From Haemophilus_D parainfluenzae_AD (GTDB lineage Bacteria; Pseudomonadota; Gammaproteobacteria; Enterobacterales; Pasteurellaceae), in NCBI RefSeq assembly GCF_001679325.1, contig NZ_LZMX01000026.1: a stretch of DNA of 64,000 nt, one strand, 5' to 3'. Below are positions 1 to 9,291 of this stretch, piece by piece (position 1 is the first letter of the stretch; each line of letters starts with the position of its first letter). The position numbers and the translations under genes are program-made. Below the pieces are notes generated by a model. The model saw nothing but the letters and a program-made list of their open reading frames with translations, made no database searches and was not told the DNA's origin.

Positions 1-642
1 CCAGAAGAAGTGTGCTACAGCAATCCCTAAAATCGCAAAAATCGAAACCGGTAATGCGGTGCCAAAGGCAAACTCACCTAAAGGAATTTTTGAAATTTCA
101 GCAGAAAGCACCACGTCACCCGATGTTGGGGAAAGGATAATAGAAATTGGCGATGCGCAAATTGCTGCCGCAGCCCCTCGTGAAATCCCCACGTTTACCA
201 TGACAGGGAATAATGTCGCCATTAATAACACACCTAAACCTGTTGCAGATGACACGGCAAAAGACATTAAACATGCAAGGAAATAAGCAAATACCATTAA
301 AATATAAGGTGAACGGATGTTTTTCAGTGGTTTTGACACCAATTTTACCACCACATCGTTCGCGCCAAGATGAGTCATGTACACAGAGAAACCACATAAC
401 ACCATAATCATCAAGCCTAAACCGCCGCCACGATTACCGAGTAGATATTTCACATATTCTAAAATATCAAAATAGGTGGAACCGGTACTTTTCACACCTT
501 CCGGTAAAATCGAATGTCCCATCAGCACTGAAATGAATAACAAGACCAAGCCACCGAACATCAACACGCCAGTCGCTGAGTAGCCTTTCACAATATAATA
601 TGCCACCAATACAATGGCAATCAAGCCTATAATCAGATCCAT
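1..642 (-). CDS. dcuC: DcuC-family anaerobic C4-dicarboxylate transporter (N-terminal 214 residues, runs off window)
   Basis: Inner-membrane carrier of the DcuC family, which moves succinate, fumarate and related C4-dicarboxylates during anaerobic growth. Reading the minus strand from ATG at 642 gives an uninterrupted frame to base 1. The protein is strongly hydrophobic, beginning MDLIIGLIAIVLVAYYIVKG, with family-typical stretches GYSATGVL, YMTHLGANDVVVKL, SSATGLGVLLMATLFPVMV and SPTSGDVVLSAEIS. The C-terminal half lies outside the window. A GAGG ribosome site precedes the start. A CRP-like site lies about 80 bp upstream, as expected for a catabolite-controlled anaerobic transporter. Family assignment is firm; the exact substrate is inferred. 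Confidence 0.88.
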   Translation of the reverse strand, partial: MDLIIGLIAIVLVAYYIVKGYSATGVLMFGGLVLLFISVLMGHSILPEGVKSTGSTYFDILEYVKYLLGNRGGGLGLMIMVLCGFSVYMTHLGANDVVVKLVSKPLKNIRSPYILMVFAYFLACLMSFAVSSATGLGVLLMATLFPVMVNVGISRGAAAAICASPISIILSPTSGDVVLSAEISKIPLGEFAFGTALPVSIFAILGIAVAHFFW

Positions 643-721
643 AATTTGCCTCTTTATTAAAATAATAATATCAGCAAGATATCGATTGAATTGGCAGTTG
701 TAAATCAGTTCAATACGAAAA

Positions 722-737
722 TTTGAGGTAGATCACA
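722..737 (-). promoter_or_regulatory. CRP-like site upstream of dcuC
   Basis: On the minus strand the site reads TGTGATCTACCTCAAA, one half-site perfect (TGTGA) and the other 4 of 5 against TGTGA-N6-TCACA. It lies about 80 bp upstream of the dcuC start. CRP control of dcuC is an inference from sequence and gene type. Confidence 0.45.
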
Positions 738-867
738 AAAAGAATTTTGGGGAGAAAGTGCGGTTGGTTTTGGAGGTGTTTTTTTAAGGCTAGAAATATT
801 TGAGACAAAACCTACTGAGTTTTCAAATAAGCTTGCCGACGACTTTGCAGGTAAGAACGTCGGCTAT
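727..867 (+). pseudogene. Possible coding remnant (about 46 codons, no identified family)
   Basis: Between dcuC and the accessory gene there is a plus-strand open frame with no plausible start codon. It ends at TGA 865-867 after codons spelling FLRLEIFETKPTEFSNKLAD then DFAGKNVGYSE. The last ~25 codons have a coding-like look (GCC GAC GAC, AAG AAC GTC GGC) unlike the AT-rich surroundings. It could be the 3' scrap of a lost gene. An open frame of this size can also occur by chance in AT-rich DNA, and the parent gene is not recognised. The same bases form a 7-bp hairpin (GCCGACG 835-841 / CGTCGGC 858-864) without a clear T-tract. Confidence 0.22.
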
Positions 868-928
868 TCCGAATGATAAATAATTTGACTAAAAAACCTT
901 TCAAAAAACATTCATAACCTTAATGAAG

Positions 929-2419
929 TTATGACTTATTTCTAAATGGATTCTTAGACAAGCATACATCTTGGCTATTTTTCAATAATCTGATAAAAAA
1001 ATCCTCATATTTATAAGCACCTGATGATAAATAAATCTTATGTACATAATTATTAATTTTGTATTTATAATCTAAATACATTAATTTATTATCCTCAGTT
1101 GTTATCTTTTTATTCTTCAAGTCAGTAAGATATATAATTCTACATTCTTGTTCATCTTCAAAGGCAGCATGCTTTACTAGGAAAGTAATTGGAAGCAATA
1201 AGAAGTTTATTACATCTTTTTTACAATCATCATTTTTGAAAGATAATTTTTTTATATTTTTCAAAATAATATCAAGATTTTTAATGACATTCTTTCTCTT
1301 TTTTTCAATGTAAGTTAAATAGTTATCAATATCATCTTTATTACCATCCCTATAAAATGTTATTTTACCTCTTTGTGCAATATTTATATAACTACTCTTT
1401 GGATCGGGATCTATATATATACATCTATACAAAGGAAGTTTTTCTATAAATTTATCACCATCTATAAATGGTTCTTCTACATTTCCTATAAAGTTAATAC
1501 GTTTTTCTTGATTATTAAAGAAATCATTATTAAATACAATGCTGACTCCTGAAGATTCTAGATTGTTCTCTTTACCATACAATCTAAATTGATTCAGGCT
1601 ATCATGGTTGAATGTAAAACAAGATATGAGTGTGAGAGTACGTTTACTATCTGATAATGAAGGTATGTTAAGATACTCTTTTAAAACTTTACCTTCTGTG
1701 GGATCATTCACATTCTTTACTGTATTCAACCTTAGATATGAACCATTTTTTTTCTCTAATAAATTCAATGCCACAGCAGGACTTGTATAATGAGCAACGC
1801 ATTTTTCATACCTAGATTCATCACTTCCAACCTTAAGGTTTTTTAAAATATCCATTACAGACTCATATATACCGTTAATTATTTCGGCATTATCCTCATA
1901 TGACATGCAAAATAGTTCTTTTTTAGTTTCATAATAAAAGTATTCTTTAGATACATTAAAATATTTTTTGCTTTGCTTCTTATCATTTAAATGTTCTCTA
2001 AACAATCCACCTAAAATATATTGAGATCTATAATAATAGGGAGGATCTATTTTATCTTTATTAACTTCCTTAAGATGTTTAATTGCTTCATCAAAATTAG
2101 ATTTTTTCTTAAAAAGAAGACCTAGTAAATACTGAGATTTACTATATATATCTTCATAGTCTTTATTAACTTCACTTAAATAATTTATAGCATCATCATA
2201 AGACTTTTCTTTAGCAGAAATAATACCTAAATAATAATTAGCATGTGAAATATTATATTCATCATCATCTTTTTTTATTTCTAGATAAACCTTTTTAGCT
2301 TTCTCAAATTCCCCATTCTTTCTATACTTATTAGCTAACTCAAGATAGTCAGCGGTAAACTCTTTTGGTGTTGAGCTATCTCTATTCACTGACTCTAATT
2401 TTTCTGTGTATATACTCAT
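929..2419 (-). CDS. TPR-repeat protein with C-terminal DUF2971-like domain, accessory gene
   Basis: A 496-residue protein of unknown function. Residues ~22-155 hold about four tetratricopeptide-like helical repeats (for example ANYYLGIISAKEKSYDDAIN and SQYLLGLLFKKKSNFDEAIK). Residues ~207-450 resemble DUF2971: VAHYTS at the start, LNTVKNVNDPTEG, LISCFTFNHDSLNQFRLYGK, and a late ECRIIYLTD segment. There is no signal peptide, so it is probably cytoplasmic. The gene is conspicuously AT-rich and rich in Lys, Asn, Ile and Tyr codons. It contains no uptake signal, unlike most flanking genes of similar size, which suggests recent transfer. It begins 14 bp after the hrpA stop with its own site (AGAGGGAT, 8 bp from ATG), so it is probably co-transcribed. 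DUF2971 genes often occur in variable or defence-rich loci, but a defence role here is only a guess. Confidence 0.75.
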   Translation of the reverse strand: MSIYTEKLESVNRDSSTPKEFTADYLELANKYRKNGEFEKAKKVYLEIKKDDDEYNISHANYYLGIISAKEKSYDDAINYLSEVNKDYEDIYSKSQYLLGLLFKKKSNFDEAIKHLKEVNKDKIDPPYYYRSQYILGGLFREHLNDKKQSKKYFNVSKEYFYYETKKELFCMSYEDNAEIINGIYESVMDILKNLKVGSDESRYEKCVAHYTSPAVALNLLEKKNGSYLRLNTVKNVNDPTEGKVLKEYLNIPSLSDSKRTLTLISCFTFNHDSLNQFRLYGKENNLESSGVSIVFNNDFFNNQEKRINFIGNVEEPFIDGDKFIEKLPLYRCIYIDPDPKSSYINIAQRGKITFYRDGNKDDIDNYLTYIEKKRKNVIKNLDIILKNIKKLSFKNDDCKKDVINFLLLPITFLVKHAAFEDEQECRIIYLTDLKNKKITTEDNKLMYLDYKYKINNYVHKIYLSSGAYKYEDFFIRLLKNSQDVCLSKNPFRNKS

Positions 2420-2433
2420 TGAGCAAGATCCCT

Positions 2434-5400
2434 CTACATATTATTAATCAAATTCAAAATCCGCTTATCCGACACCTGATACTTCGTGCCTAATTGCTGC
2501 GCAAATAAACTCACACGCAATTCCTCGATCATATAGCGAATTTCTGCAATTTCATCAGAAATCGGTTTAGATTTCGGCAGTTTAGCCAGCAATTGTTGGT
2601 AAGCCTGTTGCACTTGTTCCACGCGTAGCATAGCCGCACGGTCTCGATTTACATCTTGAGCCAGTTTATCAATACGTTTATCAACGGCTTGTAGATAGCG
2701 CTGTAAATCCACTAGGCGATCATAACCGCTCTTTTGCACAAAACCTGGATAAATCAGCCCGCTTAATTGCGCCTTAATATCAGAAAAGGCAAAGGCCATG
2801 GTGAAATCCATTTTGCCCTTTAAACGTTGGTTTAAGGCATGGTTAAGGGATAGAATTTGCTCCACTTTCTGCGCAATATCCACGGTCACTTCGTTAAGGT
2901 TTTCTCGCACGAAATCACGCAATTTTTCAAAACCAGCTTCATCCCATACAAACCCGCCAAAATCGGCAATCAGTTTATCTACGGCACAAGCAATGCAGTC
3001 GTCAATCAAATCCAACACGCGACCAAACGGTGTGAAATAGAGCCCCAATTTGGCTTTATTCGGCAATTTTTCATGCAGATATTTAATCGGTGATGGTACA
3101 TTGAGCAACAATAAGCGGCGCAAACCTTGTTGCATTGCTACCGCTTGCTCAAACTCTGTTTCAAAGAGTTTGATACCTACGGCATCTTTTTCATCTACGA
3201 TGGCTGGAAACGCTTTGACGCTAAAACCACGTTGTTTTTGTTCGTAACATTGTGGTAAATCTGCAAAGCTCCAAATATGCAGCCCGCTTTGCTCAATGCC
3301 ATCATCTGCCACAGCAGAAATACTTTCCTGCACACGATCTTTTAAGTTGAATTTCAGCTCATCCAAATTCATGGATTCCGCGATTTTCTTGCCGTTTTCA
3401 TCCACCACACGGAAGGTCATTTTCAAATGGCTTGGAATTTGTTCCCAATTCCAATGTTCCGCTTCTACAGTAACGCCCGTCATACGACGTAATTCATAAA
3501 TTAGCGTATCCAATAATGGCTTTTCCAACGGCACGGCGCGACTTAAAAAAGCTTGGGCATAATTAGGTGCAGGCACGAAATTACGGCGATAAGATTTCGG
3601 CAGCGATTTAATCAGCGCAATCACCAATTCTTCACGCAAACCTGGAATTTGCCAATCAAAGCCGGTCATTTCCACTTGATTGAGCAATGGCAACGGAATA
3701 TGAACCGTCACGCCGTCCGCATCAGTACCCGGTTCAAATTGATAAGTTAATTTGAGTTTCAAATTGCCTTGATGCCAGAAATTCGGGAAATCCAACTTGC
3801 TCACCTGTTCCGCATCATCATTAATCAAGAATGAGCGTTCAAAATTAAGCAATTCAGGATCTTTTTGCTGCGCCTTTTTCCACCAGGTATCAAAATGTTT
3901 TTGAGAGACCACTTCTGTGCCAATACGCTGATCGTAAAATTCAAAAAGCGTACGGTCATCCACCAAAATATCGCGGCGGCGGCTTTTGTGTTCCAACTCC
4001 TCCACTTCTCGAACGAGTCGTTGATTTTCTTTAAAGAACTTATGTTTGGTATTCCAATCCCCTTCCACTAAGGCAGATTGAATAAAGATCTCACGGCTTA
4101 CCGTCGGATCAATAGCACCGTAATTCACTGGTCGTGCAGCTACAATCGGCACACCGTAAAGCGTGACTTTTTCATCGGCAATCACGGCGCCACAGGATTT
4201 CGACCAACGCGGTTCGGAATAGGATTTTTTAATTAAATGCTCGGCAAGTGGTTCGATCCATTCTGGCTCGATTTCCGCCACCATACGCCCCCATAGCTTG
4301 GAGGTTTCCACTAACTCTGCCGCCATCACCCATTTCGGTTGTTTTTTGAAAAGCACAGAATTGGGGAAAATCGCAAAATGAGCATTACGTGCACCAAGAT
4401 ATTGTTGTTTCTCCGCTTCTTTTAAACCGATATGAGAAAGTAAGCCGCTTAAAAGTGCGGTATGAATTTGCTGATATTCTGCTTTTTCGGAATTAATCGG
4501 CAAGCCCATTTCACGCACTGTTAAACGAATTTGATGATAAATATCCTGCCATTCGCGAATGCGTAAATAATTTAAGAAATCCTTTTGGCATTGACGACGG
4601 AATTGGTTTTTACTCAATTCTTTTTGCTGTTCTTGTAGATAACGCCAAAGTTTTAAGAACGCCAAGAAATCCGATTTTTTATCAGCAAAACGACGATGTT
4701 TTTCATCGGAAGCCTGCTGTTTTTCTTGTGGGCGCTCGCGCGGATCTTGAATGGATAACGCAGCGACAATAATCATCACTTCATGCAACGCACCTTGTGA
4801 GACAGCGGTCAGCAACATCTTCGCCAAACGAGGATCCACAGGGAGTTGAGCTAATTGACGACCTACTGCCGTTAATTGACGTTTCTCGCCCGCTTTAGTG
4901 CGAACCATTTCAAACGCACCCAATTCTTCCAACAGTTTTATACCATCTTGAATATGGCGTTTATCTGGCGCATCAACAAATGGGAAAGCTTCAATATCGT
5001 CCAAACCCAATGCCGTCATTTGCAAAATAACGGAGGCTAAATTGGTGCGTAGAATTTCAGGATCAGTAAACTCCGGACGAGAATTAAAATCCTCTTCCGA
5101 ATATAAACGAATACAAATCCCTTCGCTCACACGACCACAACGGCCTTTACGTTGATTTGCTGAAGCCTGTGAAATGGGTTCAATCGGTAAACGTTGTACT
5201 TTAGTGCGGTAACTATAACGAGAAATGCGCGCGGTACCTGGGTCAATCACATATTTAATGCCCGGTACGGTGAGCGAGGTTTCCGCCACGTTGGTGGCTA
5301 ACACAATGCGATTTAAACCGCTTGGATGGAAAATTTTATTTTGTTCTTGTGCAGACAAGCGAGCAAAGAGCGGTAGAATTTCCGTATGTTTTAGATTTTG

Positions 5401-6345
5401 TTTTTGTAAAGCTTCGGCGGTATCACGAATTTCTCTCTCACCATTCATAAAGATCAAAATATCGCCACGGCCTTCTGCTTGCAGTTCATCCACCGCATTA
5501 AGAATGCCTTGTAGCTGATCTTGATCGTCTTCTTCTACTACAGGACGATAACGCACTTCCACAGGATAGGTTCTGCCCGAGACTTCGATAATCGGGGCAT
5601 TGTTGAAATGTTTGGAAAAACGTTCCACATCAATGGTCGCAGAAGTGATGATGAGTTTTAAATCACGACGACGTGGTAAAAGCTGTTTCAGATAACCGAG
5701 AATAAAATCGTTATTTAGGCTACGTTCGTGGGCTTCATCAATAATCAAACAAGAATATTGATTGAGGAAACGATCGTTTTGAATTTCTGCTAGCAGGATC
5801 CCGTCGGTCATCAACTTGATTTGCGTATCATCACCGATTTGATCGTTAAAACGAACCTTATAACCAACTAAACCGCCAAGCTCCGTATTCAACTCTTCAG
5901 CAATACGCGCTGCAACCGAACGAGCAGCAATACGGCGCGGCTGAGTATGGCCAATCATGCCCAAATTGCCGAAACCTAATTCCAAACACATTTTCGGCAA
6001 CTGCGTGGTTTTACCTGAACCGGTTTCCCCTGCCACTACAATGACCTGATGTTCAGAAAGCAGTTTTTGAATTTCTGCTTTGCGTTGGCTAACGGGCAAA
6101 CTCTCTGGAAAAACAATGGGATTTTTAACCGCTCTTTTACGATTTTCTACACGTAATTGGGCCTGTTCAATCTGCAGCTGGATTTCAGCGGCAACAGCTT
6201 GTTGAGCCTCTTGGCTTTTAATTTTTCCAATCCCATGAATGCGGGCGGATAAACGACGTTGATCCACCAGCATGATATCCTTGAGTTTCGAAAAGAGAGA
6301 TTGTTGTATCGGGTTTAATTCACGTTTGACTGATTTGTTCTTCAT
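2434..6345 (-). CDS. hrpA: ATP-dependent RNA helicase HrpA (DEAH-box)
   Basis: Large cytoplasmic DEAH/RHA-family helicase of 1303 residues, the usual HrpA length; the E. coli protein has been linked to rescue of stalled ribosomes and mRNA processing. Motif I GETGSGKT is at residues 106-113, motif II DEAH at 203-206, then motif III TSATID and motif VI QRKGRCGR. HA2/OB-fold segments and a long C-terminal HrpA-specific domain (DUF3418 type) follow. It overlaps the upstream ygdD-like gene by ATGA, implying translational coupling. One uptake signal lies inside the gene (~4455). The accessory gene follows 14 bp downstream. Confidence 0.97.
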   Translation of the reverse strand: MKNKSVKRELNPIQQSLFSKLKDIMLVDQRRLSARIHGIGKIKSQEAQQAVAAEIQLQIEQAQLRVENRKRAVKNPIVFPESLPVSQRKAEIQKLLSEHQVIVVAGETGSGKTTQLPKMCLELGFGNLGMIGHTQPRRIAARSVAARIAEELNTELGGLVGYKVRFNDQIGDDTQIKLMTDGILLAEIQNDRFLNQYSCLIIDEAHERSLNNDFILGYLKQLLPRRRDLKLIITSATIDVERFSKHFNNAPIIEVSGRTYPVEVRYRPVVEEDDQDQLQGILNAVDELQAEGRGDILIFMNGEREIRDTAEALQKQNLKHTEILPLFARLSAQEQNKIFHPSGLNRIVLATNVAETSLTVPGIKYVIDPGTARISRYSYRTKVQRLPIEPISQASANQRKGRCGRVSEGICIRLYSEEDFNSRPEFTDPEILRTNLASVILQMTALGLDDIEAFPFVDAPDKRHIQDGIKLLEELGAFEMVRTKAGEKRQLTAVGRQLAQLPVDPRLAKMLLTAVSQGALHEVMIIVAALSIQDPRERPQEKQQASDEKHRRFADKKSDFLAFLKLWRYLQEQQKELSKNQFRRQCQKDFLNYLRIREWQDIYHQIRLTVREMGLPINSEKAEYQQIHTALLSGLLSHIGLKEAEKQQYLGARNAHFAIFPNSVLFKKQPKWVMAAELVETSKLWGRMVAEIEPEWIEPLAEHLIKKSYSEPRWSKSCGAVIADEKVTLYGVPIVAARPVNYGAIDPTVSREIFIQSALVEGDWNTKHKFFKENQRLVREVEELEHKSRRRDILVDDRTLFEFYDQRIGTEVVSQKHFDTWWKKAQQKDPELLNFERSFLINDDAEQVSKLDFPNFWHQGNLKLKLTYQFEPGTDADGVTVHIPLPLLNQVEMTGFDWQIPGLREELVIALIKSLPKSYRRNFVPAPNYAQAFLSRAVPLEKPLLDTLIYELRRMTGVTVEAEHWNWEQIPSHLKMTFRVVDENGKKIAESMNLDELKFNLKDRVQESISAVADDGIEQSGLHIWSFADLPQCYEQKQRGFSVKAFPAIVDEKDAVGIKLFETEFEQAVAMQQGLRRLLLLNVPSPIKYLHEKLPNKAKLGLYFTPFGRVLDLIDDCIACAVDKLIADFGGFVWDEAGFEKLRDFVRENLNEVTVDIAQKVEQILSLNHALNQRLKGKMDFTMAFAFSDIKAQLSGLIYPGFVQKSGYDRLVDLQRYLQAVDKRIDKLAQDVNRDRAAMLRVEQVQQAYQQLLAKLPKSKPISDEIAEIRYMIEELRVSLFAQQLGTKYQVSDKRILNLINNM

Positions 6346-6731
6346 ACTGATTTACTTTTAAAACCACCGTAAGCCAAGCAAAGCCAACCAATTAAAAATA
6401 ACGTTCCACCAATCGGCGTCACCCACACAAGGAACTTGCCTGCACCAAGCGCAAGTGCATAAAGGCTGCCACTAAAAAGAAGAATACCGTACGCCCAAGC
6501 GCCTGCAGCAAAATTAGCCATTTTATTTCTAACCAATGCTTCACGGCATAATTGCAAAATACCAATCGCTAAAATCGCAATGGTGTGGAACATTTGATAT
6601 TTCACACCTGTTTCAATCCAGGCTAGCTCTTTAGGTTCTAAAACCTTGCTTAATCCATGTGCTGCAAAAGCACCAATCGCCACACACAAAAAACCGCTCA
6701 ACCCAGCGATAAATAACCATTTGTTTTTCAT
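6342..6731 (-). CDS. DUF423 small inner-membrane protein (YgdD-like)
   Basis: A 129-residue hydrophobic protein with about four membrane helices. It matches the DUF423/YgdD family by its opening segment (GLSGFLCVAIGAFAAHGL), the central YQMFHTIAILAIG and the closing TPIGGTLFLIGWLCLA. No biochemical function is established. Its start directly follows the stop of the upstream DUF441 gene, and its TGA overlaps the hrpA ATG, so the three probably form one operon. Confidence 0.88.
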   Translation of the reverse strand: MKNKWLFIAGLSGFLCVAIGAFAAHGLSKVLEPKELAWIETGVKYQMFHTIAILAIGILQLCREALVRNKMANFAAGAWAYGILLFSGSLYALALGAGKFLVWVTPIGGTLFLIGWLCLAYGGFKSKSV

Positions 6732-7184
6732 CTAAAATTTTCCTACTAATATCGCTAAAATACCGGCGGCGATAAGTGGACCTACCGGAATCCCACCTAA
6801 GAAAGACACACCAATAATCGTACCAATTAATAATCCAGTCACTAAAACGGGTTGTTCTCCCATTAATGGCACGCCTTTGCCTGCAAGCCACGCCACTAAT
6901 GCCCCGATTAAAATAGAGATGCCCATTTTCCAGTTTAAAAATGAGCTGAGATCAGGCAATTGGATTTTCCCCGACACTAACGGTGCAAGCACACCAATCG
7001 TTAAAATGATGATCCCAATTTTTATCCCGTATTGTTCAAGTATGGGAATGTATTTGGATAATAAGGTTTGCTGCATGATTAATAACACAGCCGCTGAGAT
7101 GGTGATTGCGCTGTTTTGACTCATTAAACCTAAAATGATTAAGAAAACCAACAACAACGCTACCATATTGAATTGTAATGACAT
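6732..7184 (-). CDS. DUF441 membrane protein (YeaL-like)
   Basis: A 150-residue protein with at least four membrane helices and the DUF441/YeaL pattern. Typical segments are LLLVFLIILGLMSQNSAITI near the N-terminus, GIKIGIIILTIGVLAPLVSG in the middle, and GTIIGVSFLGGIPVGPLIAA at the end. Function is unknown. It is the first gene of the minus-strand run leading through ygdD to hrpA. The 167-bp gap before the divergent kefC-like gene contains an uptake signal (~7195) and AT-rich DNA suited to divergent promoters. Confidence 0.87.
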   Translation of the reverse strand: MSLQFNMVALLLVFLIILGLMSQNSAITISAAVLLIMQQTLLSKYIPILEQYGIKIGIIILTIGVLAPLVSGKIQLPDLSSFLNWKMGISILIGALVAWLAGKGVPLMGEQPVLVTGLLIGTIIGVSFLGGIPVGPLIAAGILAILVGKF

Positions 7185-7351
7185 AATACCTCTAAAGTGC
7201 GGTCAGAAAAATGACCATTTTTGGCATGTAAAGTTTTTGTAAATTATACCAATTTCTTGCTTTTCTGTGTTTTTTATTTACCCAAAAAAAGCTAGAATAC
7301 AAAAGAACTTACTTCTCATCCTCCCTGTTTTTACTAAGGTTCCTTTGCCCT

Positions 7352-9256
7352 ATGTCGAATGTCGTCAGCCCTGAATTGATTAAAACTGTTGTTCTACTCG
7401 CCACCAGCGTAACCATCGTGCCGCTTTTTAAGCGTATTGGCTTAGGTAGCGTATTAGGTTATTTAGTGGCAGGCTGTTTAATTGGTCCTTCGGTATTTGG
7501 CATGATAGAAGATGCGGAATCAGTTCTCCATATGGCGGAACTGGGCGTGGTGATGTTCTTATTCATTATCGGTTTGGAAATGCATCCCGAACGCTTATGG
7601 GCAATGAGAAAAGCAATCTTTGGGCGAGGTTTTCTACAAGTAGGGCTATGTGGTGCACTGCTTACCTTTGCCGGTATCTATATATTAAATCTTCCTAAAG
7701 AAGTCGCGTTTATTGCAGGTATGGGCTTTACGCTCTCCTCTACTGCTATCGTAATGCAGGTATTAGAAGAACGCGGCATTACGAATACACCAAAAGGCCA
7801 ACGGGTGATTTCAACCTTAATTTTTGAAGATTTATCCATTGTGCCATTATTGGCTTCTATTGCCTTTTTAACGCCTGAAACCAAACATATTGAACATCAA
7901 ACCAACTGGACATCCATTGCTATTGCACTCGGTGCTGTTGTGGGTTTAGTGGTTGCGGGTAAATGGTTAATGAACCCTATTTTCCGCTTAATTTCAAAAG
8001 CTCACATTCGTGAAATGATGACAGCTGCCGCCTTGCTTGTGGTATTAGGAGCTGCATTAGCCATGGAAGCGAGCGGACTTTCAATGGCGATGGGCGCATT
8101 CGTCGCCGGTGTGATGCTTTCAGAATCGGCATTCCGTCACCAACTCGAAGCGGATATTGAACCGTTCCGTGGTCTATTGCTCGGTCTTTTCTTTATGGGC
8201 GTAGGGATGTCACTTGATTTAACCTTGGTGTTCGACAATGCACTTTGGTTATTAGGTATCGTGTGCCTTTATATCATCGGCAAAGCCTTAGCCGTTTACA
8301 CTGTTGCACGTATTACGAAACTTGATCGAAAAGAATCCGCTGGACGAATGACCATTATGGCGCACGGTGGTGAATTTGCATTCGTACTTTTCTCTGCCGC
8401 GACTACGGCTGGTGTAATGACAAAAGATCAAAATGCAACTTTTACTGCAGCTGTCATTATTTCGATGCTATTCTCCCCATTGATTGGTTTATTGATGCGT
8501 AAAATCAACCAACGTAAATCAACAAATCAAGAGGAAAAAGTAGATACTAGCGATCTTGATCCAATTGTGGATTTAGAAGATAGCGTACTCGTGATTGGTT
8601 TTGGTCGTTTCAGTCAAATCGTCTGTCAATCGCTTCTTGTTCGTGGCATTAACGTATCGGTGATTGACCGTAACATCGAAAACATCCGTGCGGCAGCCAA
8701 ATTTGGTTTTAAAGTTTATTACGGTGATGGTATTCGTCTTGATGTGTTACGTGCTGCCGGTATCGAAAAAGCGAAATGTGTCGTCATCGGGATTAACGAT
8801 ACAGATCGTATTGAAAGCATTGTTCAGAACTTGAAAGATGCTTATCCGAAACTCCCTATTTTGGCGCGAACTTATGACCGTAAAACAACAGTAAGCCTGA
8901 TTAAACGAGACGTAGACTTTATTGTACGTGAAACCTTTGAGTCTGCACTTACGCTCAGCCATGCAACATTAATGCAATTAGGTATCAATAAAATTGAAGC
9001 GGATGAAGTGATTGCAGAAGTTCGTTACTTAGATCAAGAACGATTGAATGAAGAAGTTTTGCATGGTTTTTCTACGGACATCATCCGAAAATATTGGATG
9101 CCTAAACCTTTCATTAAACCACATTCTGATGCTGAAGCACTAAACGAAGAAACGGCTGAGATTTTAGAAAAAGAAGATGACACCAATGACGAAGCAGCGG
9201 TTGAAACCCTTCTTCATGATGATTCTGAAGCCGAAAAACAAAAAGAAGTCGAATAA
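7352..9256 (+). CDS. KefB/KefC-family potassium:proton antiporter (CPA2) with RCK domain
   Basis: Inner-membrane cation:proton antiporter of the CPA2/Kef type. In E. coli, Kef proteins export K+ in exchange for protons during electrophile stress and are gated by glutathione. Residues 1 to ~385 form the transport domain with typical GLGSVLGYLVAGCLIGPSVFG, VMFLFIIGLEMHPERLWAMR and ALAMEASGLSMAMGAFVAGV. From ~410 comes a TrkA-N/RCK nucleotide-binding domain (DSVLVIGFGRFSQIVCQSLL; YYGDGIRLDVLRAAGIEKAK). A highly acidic tail of ~50 residues closes the 634-residue protein. The KefF/KefG partner is not adjacent. A 14-bp-stem terminator follows. KefB and KefC cannot be told apart from this. Confidence 0.92.
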   Translation: MSNVVSPELIKTVVLLATSVTIVPLFKRIGLGSVLGYLVAGCLIGPSVFGMIEDAESVLHMAELGVVMFLFIIGLEMHPERLWAMRKAIFGRGFLQVGLCGALLTFAGIYILNLPKEVAFIAGMGFTLSSTAIVMQVLEERGITNTPKGQRVISTLIFEDLSIVPLLASIAFLTPETKHIEHQTNWTSIAIALGAVVGLVVAGKWLMNPIFRLISKAHIREMMTAAALLVVLGAALAMEASGLSMAMGAFVAGVMLSESAFRHQLEADIEPFRGLLLGLFFMGVGMSLDLTLVFDNALWLLGIVCLYIIGKALAVYTVARITKLDRKESAGRMTIMAHGGEFAFVLFSAATTAGVMTKDQNATFTAAVIISMLFSPLIGLLMRKINQRKSTNQEEKVDTSDLDPIVDLEDSVLVIGFGRFSQIVCQSLLVRGINVSVIDRNIENIRAAAKFGFKVYYGDGIRLDVLRAAGIEKAKCVVIGINDTDRIESIVQNLKDAYPKLPILARTYDRKTTVSLIKRDVDFIVRETFESALTLSHATLMQLGINKIEADEVIAEVRYLDQERLNEEVLHGFSTDIIRKYWMPKPFIKPHSDAEALNEETAEILEKEDDTNDEAAVETLLHDDSEAEKQKEVE

Positions 9257-9258
9257 TA

Positions 9259-9290
9259 AAAAAGCCCGATAAATCATTATCGGGCTTTTT
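9259..9290. terminator. Bidirectional rho-independent terminator, kefC-like / rlmL
   Basis: Perfect 14-bp inverted repeat AAAAAGCCCGATAA (9259-9272) and TTATCGGGCTTTTT (9277-9290) with loop ATCA, between convergent genes. T-runs on both strands allow termination in both directions. Confidence 0.93.
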
Positions 9291-9291
9291 G

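Noticed and set aside
1608..1790. Plus-strand open frame inside the DUF2971 gene, and many similar frames opposite hrpA, rlmL and others
   Set aside because: They overlap well-supported genes on the other strand, lack family motifs and ribosome sites, and are antisense shadows.
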